The notes under the pieces: model-generated | Databases searched by the model: none | Seen by the model: the letters and a program-made list of their open reading frames with translations, nothing else | What the model was told of the DNA's origin: nothing | In this document: positions 25,722-31,845 of the stretch, in pieces | Layout of the letters: each line of letters opens with the position of its first letter | Numbering within the stretch: the stretch's first letter is position 1 | Position numbers and translations under genes: made by a program | NCBI GenBank assembly: GCA_018267095.1 | Contig: JAFDZC010000017.1 | Coordinates: 1 to 64,000, forward strand | Reading direction: 5' to 3' | Length of the DNA stretch: 64,000 nt | From: Bacteroidota bacterium | Lineage (GTDB): Bacteria > Bacteroidota > Bacteroidia > Flavobacteriales > Flavobacteriaceae

Positions 25722-26389
25722 GAGGTTTTTAATTTGCGGTTCATCAATCGATATATAACCGCTACCGGAATAACCCAAAGCGGAACCAACGAACGGACTT
25801 CAGGATCGTCGCTGGCCATATAAGTCGCTACGCTGGCTATAAAAGCAACCACAAATCCAATGACCAAAATGCGTTTTCGTTTGAGCTCGTTGATGTGTTC
25901 TTGTGCCACTTTGTTGATGCGAATCGATGGCGTGTTGATGATGTATTGCTGTAAAAGATACTGCGCAATAATGCACAAGATAATCGTGCCCATATAGATA
26001 AAATAAGCCAGCGAGGCATTGTGGCTGCGCGTGATGACCGAAGCGCTAAACGGAAACAACCCAACAAAAAACAGCAAAATCAGATTGCGAACAATTAAGC
26101 CGGTATTGTAATCTTTGATCAAACTAAAAGTTTTGAGGTGTTGATACCAAATGCTGCCGATAAAAAAGAAGCTCACCAAATACGAAAGCAGTACCGGAAA
26201 TAAATTCCTAAGTTCTTCCAAAAGCACTTCTTGACTGAGTTCTTCTTTGATTTCAGGAATCCGAATTTCAATAGCCATCAAAGTAATAACGATGGCAAAA
26301 ACAGCATCGCTAAACAAAATCATGCGTTCTATTTGAAACTCCCTTTTGATTTCAGATTCAATCTTTGATTCAGCGTTGTTTTCTTTCAT
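25718..26389 (-). CDS. TMEM175-family (DUF1211) channel-like protein
   Basis: A 223-residue membrane protein with six predicted helices. The first helix carries the family-defining RMILFSDAVFAIVITLMAIEI (FSDxVFAI, residues about 26-33), which forms the filter in bacterial TMEM175 K+ channels. The rest includes SYLVSFFFIGSIWYQHLKTF, typical of the family. It is a likely cation channel of the inner membrane. First in a coupled pair with the DUF1801 gene; the HEAT-repeat gene ends only 2 nt before its ATG. Confidence 0.85.
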   Translation of the reverse strand: MKENNAESKIESEIKREFQIERMILFSDAVFAIVITLMAIEIRIPEIKEELSQEVLLEELRNLFPVLLSYLVSFFFIGSIWYQHLKTFSLIKDYNTGLIVRNLILLFFVGLFPFSASVITRSHNASLAYFIYMGTIILCIIAQYLLQQYIINTPSIRINKVAQEHINELKRKRILVIGFVVAFIASVATYMASDDPEVRSLVPLWVIPVAVIYRLMNRKLKTS

Positions 26390-26391
26390 AA

Positions 26392-26907
26392 TTATTTGAT
26401 TTTTTTAAGTGCTGCCAGATAAATTTTTTTAATCGAATTTTTCTCTTCGCGTTCTATAATATTTTCAAGGGTCGGAATCAGTTCTTGATTGACGGCCAAT
26501 TTGAGTTTGATGATTTCTCCCAACGCAAAAGCGGACGCCCAACGAACTACAGTTCCTGAATCTTCCGTGTTAATAAGCAGTTGACTGATGGCCGGCTCTA
26601 AATCATTCTGGAAAAACTTTGCGATGTTGCCGATGACTTTGGCCGATTCCCATCTGACCCGCGGCGCTTTGTGCGATAAATGTGCCGTGGCAAAATCCAA
26701 ACAAGCGCGCGTGGCAAATTCCGGGTTCATTCGGGTGGCGTATTCAAAAGCTTCCACACAAGTGCCTGTGTCGGCATCTTTGGTGTTTTGTGCAAACGCA
26801 ATCAAGGTTTCGGTAGTAACAGTCCCGTCCAATAGCAAAGCGCTGAGTTGTTCCGTTTTGCCTTTGGCGTTTAAAGCTTTGTTTTGAAATAATTCGGTCA
26901 GTGTCAT
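26392..26907 (-). CDS. HEAT-repeat protein
   Basis: A 171-residue, all-helical cytoplasmic protein of HEAT-like repeats: APRVRWESAKVIGNIAKFF and GTVVRWASAFALGEIIKL are near-consecutive units (about 82-140), each with the hallmark R-W-x-S/A-A. Similar to phycocyanobilin-lyase-like HEAT proteins, but without chromophore residues. Probably a protein-binding scaffold. It ends 2 nt before the TMEM175-like gene and follows the 54-residue membrane gene after 9 nt, so all four form one operon. Confidence 0.75.
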   Translation of the reverse strand: MTLTELFQNKALNAKGKTEQLSALLLDGTVTTETLIAFAQNTKDADTGTCVEAFEYATRMNPEFATRACLDFATAHLSHKAPRVRWESAKVIGNIAKFFQNDLEPAISQLLINTEDSGTVVRWASAFALGEIIKLKLAVNQELIPTLENIIEREEKNSIKKIYLAALKKIK

Positions 26908-26916
26908 ATAAACAAA

Positions 26917-27081
26917 TCAAGAAGCCCAGAGCCAGCTATACAGAACCACCCAAACAACGATAAAAAAAAGACCGGTATATAAGTCATTCCTATTGGCTTT
27001 TAAATCTTTCTGAATGATGAGTCTATACACCAACCAACCCAAAAATAGGAGCGCAAACACAAAAGGCATGAATATTCTCAT
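26917..27081 (-). CDS. 54-residue two-helix membrane protein
   Basis: A 54-codon ORF, MRIFMPFVFA to YSWLWAS, with two hydrophobic helices (about 4-22 and 36-52) joined by a charged QKDLKANRND loop. It starts the minus-strand cluster and stops 9 nt before the HEAT gene's ATG. Composition is clearly membrane-protein-like, supporting it as a gene; family unknown. Confidence 0.55.
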   Translation of the reverse strand: MRIFMPFVFALLFLGWLVYRLIIQKDLKANRNDLYTGLFFIVVWVVLYSWLWAS

Positions 27082-27424
27082 GATGATTATTTTTAAGAAA
27101 TTTAAAGGTCTGAAAAAAAATTAAATGAGTTTCAAATAAAGGTACAAAATGACTGAAGCAAGCTCCTGAACTCCGCTGCTGCAAATGTCATTGGGTGGGT
27201 TTGGTAAAGACAGATGACTATATGAAATACATTTAATTGTCGGGGAGGGTAGCTGCGCTCGTCTCCTGAACGCCATACCTGCAAATGTCCTTGGGTGGGT
27301 TTGGTAAAGGAAGATGGCTATATGAAGTACATTTAATTATCGGGGAGGGTAGCTGCGCTCAGCTCCTGAACTCCGCTCCTGCAAATGCAATGGGCCGGCT
27401 TTTGGCAAAGCCGAGCGTCTATAA

Positions 27425-27463
27425 ACAAAAAAATCCATTCAAGTGAACTTGATGGATTTTTTC
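27425..27463 (-). terminator. Duplicate of the tmRNA terminator
   Basis: Inverted repeat aatccattcaagt / acttgatggatt with A-run on the left and T-run on the right, in the third unit of the tmRNA tail array, at the same place relative to the acceptor sequence as the real one. Confidence 0.7.
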
Positions 27464-27582
27464 TTATTACATCCGCAATCCCATTGCGCTTGATGTGGAG
27501 TCGGGGAGAGTAGCTGCGCTCGTCTCCTGAACGCCATACCTGCAAATGCAATGCCTGCCTTTTACAAAGGCAGGCGGCCACA

Positions 27583-27624
27583 AACAAAAAAGATTCAATC
27601 AAGTAAAACTTGTTGAATCTTTTT
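27583..27624 (-). terminator. tmRNA terminator
   Basis: Stem aagattcaatcaag / cttgttgaatctt about 12 bp, six A on the exit side (T on the minus strand), 35 nt past the mature 3' end of the tmRNA. Confidence 0.8.
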
Positions 27625-27656
27625 AATTTGTAACCGCAATCCCATTGCGCTTGATG

Positions 27657-28048
27657 TGGAGTCGGGGAGAGTCGAACTCCCGTCCAAACAAGCAATAAAA
27701 GAGCTTTCTACACGCTTATTCCCTGTTTGGGTTTTCGACCTTGAGCTAGGACAGGAACAACCACCCAAGGCTTAGCTTCTTAAGTTTCAGAAAGCTGCCG
27801 AAGCTTCAACTTTCCTAGGTTTATTTTTACGATTCACCTGTGCCGACCGCCACAAACCAAGGCTTTCGAGGTGAATCCTGCTTTCCTACCTGGTAGGACG
27901 AGGCTCATCTTACTATAATTCAGATTAAGCAGCAAGAGCGTAGTTTCCTTCGCCGTTTAAAAGTTCGAGACTAAGATTTACGAGGTTTGTCTCCGCGCTC
28001 GACGTGCTTACTGTTCCATTGACCTTGCTGTCAAAACCAGTCGACCCC
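27657..28048 (-). ncRNA. ssrA: tmRNA (transfer-messenger RNA)
   Basis: About 392 nt. The acceptor arm pairs GGGGTCG at the 5' end with CGACTCC at the 3' end (discriminator A at 27657, CCA not encoded). The T-arm is GACGGGAGTTCGACTCTCCC, and the D-arm-like region ACTGGTTTTGACAG is normal for tmRNA. The tag reading frame reads GGC GAA GGA AAC TAC GCT CTT GCT GCT then stop, that is GEGNYALAA, preceded by AACTTTTAAAC. Pseudoknot sequences follow. The RNA rescues stalled ribosomes and tags the peptide for ClpXP; a clpS gene for the same protease network is at 55865. Confidence 0.95.
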
Positions 28049-28055
28049 AGTTTTT

Positions 28056-28241
28056 AATTATCAATTACGAATTACGAATTGCGAATTGCGAATTGCGAAT
28101 TGCGAATTACGAATTACGAATTGCGAATTGCGAATTACGAATTACGAATTACGAATTACGAATTACGAATTACGAATTACGAATTACGAATTACGAATTA
28201 CGAATTACGAATTACGAATTACGAATGATTAATTGATAATT
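28056..28241. repeat. Heptanucleotide array with flanking 12-bp inverted repeats
   Basis: About 23 head-to-tail copies of a 7-bp unit, mostly ATTACGA with ATTGCGA variants (28063-28226). It is bounded by AATTATCAATTA (28056-28067) and its exact inverse TAATTGATAATT (28230-28241). It starts only 8 nt from the tmRNA 5' end. Confidence 0.9.
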
Positions 28242-28247
28242 GAAGCG

Positions 28248-28255
28248 CAAATATA
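28248..28255 (-). promoter_or_regulatory. Likely ssrA -7 box beyond the heptamer array
   Basis: Minus-strand TATATTTG fits TAnnTTTG. It is the nearest such box upstream of tmRNA; none lies inside the array. No -33 TTTG is at the right distance. Confidence 0.4.
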
Positions 28256-28317
28256 GCGCATAAATTCAGTTTGGGTTGTTAATACCGTTTTAATTTTTTG
28301 GGCGGAAGAAGTTGAGA

Positions 28318-28388
28318 TTAATTATGAATTATGAATTACGAATTACGAATTACGAATTGCGAATTACGAATTGCGAATTACGAATTAA
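28318..28388. repeat. Second heptanucleotide array
   Basis: About ten copies of the same ATTACGA/ATTGCGA unit, with ATTATGA variants at the left end. The 90-bp gap between the two arrays has the TATATTTG box and no gene. Confidence 0.85.
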
Positions 28389-28400
28389 GAAATAACTGCT

Positions 28401-28524
28401 GCGCAAAGTTTCCTGACTTTGTGCTCAGCTAACTTGGACTAACGCACAAGTTCGTTCTATTTTATACACGTCATCATTGTTACCGTGTAAAAATGCTATC
28501 TTAGTCCTTCTACAATAAGTTAGC
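28401..28524. repeat. Large nested inverted repeat (structured element)
   Basis: A local hairpin GCGCAAAGT/ACTTTGTGC (28401-28409, 28416-28424) is followed by nested arms. GCTAACTT (28428-28435) pairs with AAGTTAGC (28517-28524), the adjoining GGACTAA (28436-28442) with TTAGTCC (28501-28507), and TTTTATACACG (28460-28470) with CGTGTAAAAA (28484-28493). The right arm has a 9-nt bulge. Confidence 0.6.
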
Positions 28525-28551
28525 ACTATTTTAAAGCGCCCTATACAACAA

Positions 28552-29004
28552 ATGAATGAAATTGTCTACTTTCCTAAAAGCACCAATTCAAGATTAAGTT
28601 ATTTGAAGGTATACAGTTTTGTAGTTATCATAACTCTTTTATTTATGTTTTTCAGTTACGAAAAACACCATGATGCGTCAAGATCTACCATTTATCTGAT
28701 ATTTGGATTCATGGCCATGATCTACATCAGCTTTGAAAGCATTACAACCAAAGTTATATTCAATTTTGAAAAAAAACAATTGGAAGTTTTTTACTTGACT
28801 TTATACAGAAATTATAAGCTAGAAATTCCTTTTGACAAACTGAGCATCGAGTTCAAAAAAAGACGTCGCAGTTTATCTAGTTATGACATAGCTTCGCATA
28901 TTTATGAAGATCAAAAAATAAAATACAAAATTAAAGATGGGTGGTTAGACAATTTTTCTGAAGCAACCTTGCAACTAATTTCATCTCAAACTTTCTCGAA
29001 ATAA
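28552..29004 (+). CDS. Orphan membrane protein, unknown
   Basis: A 150-residue protein with two N-terminal membrane helices (about 20-37 and 47-63) and a soluble, basic C-terminal part (EFKKRRRSLSSYDIASH). It resembles small PH-like-domain membrane proteins in layout (two helices then a beta-rich tail with EKKQLEVFYLTLYRNYKLEIPF), but I cannot assign a family. Codon choice is AT-rich like ordinary flavobacterial genes. It stands alone between repeat arrays and the DUF6266 gene. Confidence 0.55.
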   Translation: MNEIVYFPKSTNSRLSYLKVYSFVVIITLLFMFFSYEKHHDASRSTIYLIFGFMAMIYISFESITTKVIFNFEKKQLEVFYLTLYRNYKLEIPFDKLSIEFKKRRRSLSSYDIASHIYEDQKIKYKIKDGWLDNFSEATLQLISSQTFSK

Positions 29005-29021
29005 AGACCGCCTCTAACCCT

Positions 29022-29044
29022 GTCACCCCGAGCGCAGTCGAGGG
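29022..29044. repeat. Dispersed GTCACCCCGAGCGCAGTCGAG-type motif
   Basis: The plus strand has caccccgagcgcagtcgagg here. I recall this sequence (and its reverse complement) as a common intergenic repeat in Bacteroidota genomes; only one copy is in this window, so the call rests on memory. Confidence 0.4.
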
Positions 29045-29195
29045 CCGATTGAGTACCTGAGAAAAACACAACTTGAAAATGAGTTAATCCGTGCAACAGC
29101 ATGTTGCAACTAAACTTTTTAAACTTCGTATCTACTTTGAGACACTTTGTGCTCCAAAACTACCACCTAACTTTCACGCATCCAACACCCCAACT

Positions 29196-29837
29196 TCACC
29201 CCAACATCACCCCACCCAAATACTGGCTATTAGCGCATTTCTGCCCGCTGCGGTTGGTGATGCTCACCCAGGCATATAGTGTGTCGCCCACCCAGGTTGC
29301 GGGCAAGTGCAAGACAAAGCTAGCGTCGGCACGCGTGGCGGCCGGGTGGTGGTGTACAAACACATCGCGCGCAGGGTTGTATACTACCACCAACACAGCA
29401 TCGGTGGGCTGGGCCTGCCCCATACCGCTGTTGTCTTGCCAACGCACGCTGAGCGCAGCACCGGCCACAGCTTCTAGCTGCGGTTGGTCAAGGCCCAAGA
29501 GTTCGCCTTTGGTGATGATCACTCTGGGGTAATCAATTTGATAGTGGGGGTAGGTTCCGCTCAGGGCTTCGAGCCGGTGGTAGGTAAACGCCTGATTAAA
29601 GCGCGAGCTCTGGCCCAAAGGTTGCCCAAAATAAGCCGCCAATACGTTTTTGAGGGGTGCCAAAAAATGTGATATAACCGCAAATCGGGCGCGTACCTCG
29701 AGTTGTGCGGCCGTGGCCGGGCGGTTGGATTTTTTGGGGCGGCTGCGCATCACGTCCAAGCCGCGCCAGTTGGCCCCCACGACGGGCCCGATGGTGCCTG
29801 AGAACCCTCCGAGGATTCCGCTGTTGAATGTTCCCAT
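29196..29837 (-). CDS. DUF6266 family protein
   Basis: A 213-residue protein with the family opening MGTFNSGILGGFSGTIGPVVGANW and then RGLDVMRSRPKKSNRPATAAQLEVRARF, which I recognise as DUF6266, a group found in many Flavobacteriia and Sphingobacteriia, often in several copies. Function is unknown. No signal peptide. The central domain contains WQDNSGMGQAQPTDAVLVVVYNPARDVFV, beta-rich. The base composition is visibly GC-richer than its neighbours (many GCC, GCG codons), consistent with transfer. It stands alone, upstream of the decamer repeats. Confidence 0.75.
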   Translation of the reverse strand: MGTFNSGILGGFSGTIGPVVGANWRGLDVMRSRPKKSNRPATAAQLEVRARFAVISHFLAPLKNVLAAYFGQPLGQSSRFNQAFTYHRLEALSGTYPHYQIDYPRVIITKGELLGLDQPQLEAVAGAALSVRWQDNSGMGQAQPTDAVLVVVYNPARDVFVHHHPAATRADASFVLHLPATWVGDTLYAWVSITNRSGQKCANSQYLGGVMLG

Positions 29838-29960
29838 GATTTCTGAATTTTAAAAATGATTACTCGTTGGCTCGGGGTTGCAGCGCTTGGGCATAGCCAA
29901 GGTACCGCAGCGGGTCAATACCTGCAAGTCTCGTGCCGTAAATAACTGAAAGCGAACAGA

Positions 29961-30020
29961 ATGACCGAAAATGACCGAAAATGACCGTAAAAGGGCACAA
30001 AAGGGCACAAAAGGGCACTT
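29961..30020. repeat. Six phased decamers: 3 x ATGACCGAAA and 3 x AAGGGCACAA
   Basis: 29961-29990 holds ATGACCGAAA, ATGACCGAAA, ATGACCGTAA; 29991-30020 holds AAGGGCACAA, AAGGGCACAA, AAGGGCACTT. All six are exactly 10 bp and in register without spacer, so each motif repeats once per helical turn. The 615-bp gap 29838-30452 has no convincing gene; short open frames across it on the minus strand encode low-complexity text from these repeats. Confidence 0.9.
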
Positions 30021-30063
30021 TTGGGCGTATGCCCGGGCTGATTTCTTTGTATCTGCTTCGGGT

Positions 30064-30141
30064 TTTGTTTGAGTGTTGTTTGTAAAAGCCCCCCATTTTA
30101 CAAGCAAAACTCAAGCATGACTCAAACAAGACTCAAACAAA
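30064..30141. repeat. 11-bp repeats with an inverted copy
   Basis: ACTCAAGCATG, ACTCAAACAAG and ACTCAAACAAA run directly at 30109-30141. TTTGTTTGAGT at 30064-30074 is the exact inverse of the last one. Confidence 0.8.
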
Positions 30142-30170
30142 GGTATCGGTAGACATCATTTTTAGTTCCT

Positions 30171-30275
30171 TTTTGGGGCGTGCCGGCAAATTCAGCTAGT
30201 CACCAGCAATAAAGCCAGGGGTCGCCGTCGGGCTGTGCGCAGTGCACGGCACTTGGCCGCCATACCTCACGCAGG
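30171..30275. repeat. GC-rich intergenic element
   Basis: Contains ggggcgtgccggc, a gtcgggctgtgcgcagtgcac core and cctcacgcaggt. The order GGGCGTNCC ... GTCGGGCT ... CCTCACGC resembles a repeated element I recall between genes in Flavobacterium and Capnocytophaga; only this copy is visible here. Confidence 0.35.
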
Positions 30276-30411
30276 TAAGCAGATGAATTTCAGGAAGTTT
30301 AAAAGGTTTAGTTCAAGTATCGGCACAAAACCATACAACAGCTGTCAAGCAACAGCATGAATCTAATGCGGTAGTCGTGTCTCAAAGCGCAGCGGTCTTA
30401 AAATCGCTCCC

Positions 30412-30447
30412 GCTCAGTAGCTCAGTAGCTCAGGCACTCAGTAGCTC
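30412..30447. repeat. Short GCTCAGTA repeat tract
   Basis: GCTCAGTA at 30412-30419 and 30420-30427, then degenerate GCTCAGGCA and CTCAGTAGCTCC, ending 6 nt before the stop of the serine hydrolase gene. Confidence 0.6.
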
Positions 30448-30452
30448 CAAGA

Positions 30453-31643
30453 CTATTCTTCATCCACAAAGTCAAACGGATAATCCCCAAAAATAGGCGC
30501 TAGTTTTTTGGCGGTGTACACATTTTTGTTGTACTTGTTTGAAAGCGCAATAATGGTCACGTTTTCTTTGAGCAAACTGATGTACGATGAGGTGTTTCCG
30601 TGCCACCAACCATTGTGGAAAAAGAATTTCTGCCCGCCTTCCCATTCAATCATGCGCGTGCCCAAACCGTAGTTTTTGGTGCCTTTGGTTTCGTAGCTAT
30701 AGCCTTTAAAAATTTGGCTGCGCAGCTTTTCATTCAAAAAGGTCGGGGCGTTGCGCGCCAGGTCAAACTTGAGCAAATCGCGCGGAGTAGAGTAGATGTT
30801 TTTATCGCCATACACGGCATCTAAGTAGTCATAGGCCAAGCGAATGTTGTTGCCTTTATACGAAGGAATCGCGGTTTCGCGGTCTTTGTCGTAATCAAAA
30901 ACATACGTGTGCGTCATGCCCAGCGGTTTAAAAATCATTTCTTGCATGGCTTGCGGATACGGAACGCCCGATACCTTCTCAATGATCAGCGCGAGCAAAG
31001 CATAATTGGTGTTGCAATACGCAAAACGCTTGTTGGTCGGAAATTCCAACTGGATGTTTTTTTCGCTCAGCAAATTGGCCATGTCTTGATTGGTCAAGGT
31101 TTTTTTGCGGTCCCAAACGCCTTTGTCTTCAGTAAAATAGGCATAGTTGCGCAGGCCGCTTCGGTGGTTGAGCAAGGTGCGCACGGTAATTTCCGGATAC
31201 GGAAAGTTTTCTATGATTGTATTGACTTTTTGGTCTAAGTCGAGTTTGCCGTAATCAACCAAAAGCATGATGGCGGTGGCGGTCAACACCTTACTGACCG
31301 AGGCCAAATGCAAAGGAGTCTCCTCGGTAATGGCGATGTCTTTTTCGCGGTAGCCCATGCCTTGGTAACGCTCATAAATGATCTGTCCGTCTTTGGCCAC
31401 CAAAAAACTCAGGTTGTTGTTGGGGTTGCTCCAAAACTTATTGCAGTATTGCTCGATGCAGTTTTTTTTGCTTTGCATGTAGTGTTCGTCCAAATTTTCA
31501 TAGCGCACCGCACAAGCGCGCATCATCGGCAAGCCGCTCTGGCTGAGCTCTGGTTGGTTTGAATCTGAACGGTCTTGGCGCGAACACGTCATAAAAACGG
31601 CACCAATAAAAAAGAGTTTTATATAGAGGAATACAAGTTTCAC
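30453..31643 (-). CDS. Beta-lactamase-family serine hydrolase lipoprotein
   Basis: A 396-residue lipoprotein (lipobox VFMTC, Cys20) of the class C beta-lactamase/DD-peptidase fold, probably in the periplasm. SxxK is SVSK at 115-118, the second motif Y-x-N is YCN at 209-211 (NTNYALLALIIEKVSG follows), and the third region HNGWWHG replaces the usual HxG. TVRTLLNHRSGLRNYAYF is typical of the family. It may act on peptidoglycan, esters or D-amino peptides; there is no evidence of antibiotic resistance. The C-terminus (FGDYPFDFVDEE) is acidic. Single gene. Confidence 0.88.
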   Translation of the reverse strand: MKLVFLYIKLFFIGAVFMTCSRQDRSDSNQPELSQSGLPMMRACAVRYENLDEHYMQSKKNCIEQYCNKFWSNPNNNLSFLVAKDGQIIYERYQGMGYREKDIAITEETPLHLASVSKVLTATAIMLLVDYGKLDLDQKVNTIIENFPYPEITVRTLLNHRSGLRNYAYFTEDKGVWDRKKTLTNQDMANLLSEKNIQLEFPTNKRFAYCNTNYALLALIIEKVSGVPYPQAMQEMIFKPLGMTHTYVFDYDKDRETAIPSYKGNNIRLAYDYLDAVYGDKNIYSTPRDLLKFDLARNAPTFLNEKLRSQIFKGYSYETKGTKNYGLGTRMIEWEGGQKFFFHNGWWHGNTSSYISLLKENVTIIALSNKYNKNVYTAKKLAPIFGDYPFDFVDEE

Positions 31644-31666
31644 AGGGTGGTCTTAAGTGGTTTTGA

Positions 31667-31688
31667 CAAATATAGACAAACAAAAGTA
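31667..31688 (-). promoter_or_regulatory. Two overlapping -7 candidates for the serine hydrolase gene
   Basis: Minus-strand TATATTTG (31674-31667) and TACTTTTG (31688-31681) both match TAnnTTTG, 24 and 38 nt before the ATG. Confidence 0.4.
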
Positions 31689-31791
31689 CGGGTTTGAACG
31701 GCTATAAAAATGGGTTATAAACATTTTATTAACGATGTTTTGTCTGAAATCATTCCCGCTTTTTCAGGCCTGCGTTTTTTAGTAAAATATT

Positions 31792-31823
31792 TTTGAAAAC
31801 GTTGTAGTAAAGGTTTACATTTG
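31792..31823 (+). promoter_or_regulatory. Promoter of the lysine dehydrogenase-like gene
   Basis: TTTG (31792-31795), 20-nt spacer, TACATTTG (31816-31823), which is a full Bacteroidota promoter. The spacer holds AACGTTGTAGTAA (31798-31810), whose reverse complement occurs again upstream of susC. Confidence 0.75.
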
Positions 31824-31845
31824 GCGCTGAAAAATTTTGCCCACA

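Larger units (their letters stand above)
27161..27684 (-). repeat. Tandem copies of the tmRNA 3' end, terminator and a short tag element
   Basis: Four imperfect units run head to tail: 27161-27260, 27261-27360 (exactly 100 bp each), 27361-27521 and 27522-27684. Each begins with a (ag/gt)ctcctgaac(tcc/gcc) element, then a tgcaaatg core, and ends with a tcggggag(a/g)gtagctgcgctc or tmRNA T-arm segment. Units alternate: 1 and 3 start agctcctgaactccgct, 2 and 4 start gtctcctgaacgccatacc. Units 3 and 4 contain the tmRNA 3' acceptor sequence and a terminator hairpin; a 39-bp segment is identical at 27473-27511 and 27634-27672. Nothing here looks protein-coding. Confidence 0.75.

Noticed and set aside
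27333..27695. A 120-codon open frame on the minus strand across the tmRNA tail array
   Set aside because: It is a by-product of tandem tmRNA-end repeats; the reading has no protein-like pattern and covers terminators and the tmRNA 3' end.
28056..28388. CRISPR array at the ATTACGA repeats
   Set aside because: Unit is 7 bp with no spacers and no cas gene in the window; this is a simple tandem repeat.
28401..28524. A true integron attC site
   Set aside because: Outer boxes are GCTAAC/GTTAGC, which do not fit the RYYYAAC/GTTRRRY rule, and no integron integrase is seen here; kept only as a similarity.
29091..29853. Plus-strand ORFs opposite the DUF6266 gene
   Set aside because: Shadows of the minus-strand gene; the minus frame matches a known family.
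29850..30129. Two overlapping minus-strand ORFs of 85 and 89 codons
   Set aside because: They read through the 10-bp and 11-bp repeats, giving repeated PFCALL- and VIFGH-like text, and neither has a good start region or family.
27082..30452. An intact integrative element next to tmRNA
   Set aside because: No integrase, recombinase or transfer gene and no clean attL/attR pair; only repeats that could be remnants.
30453..31643. Antibiotic-resistance beta-lactamase
   Set aside because: It has SxxK and YxN but an unusual third motif and a lipoprotein signal; it fits the broad serine-hydrolase family, with no basis for a resistance claim.
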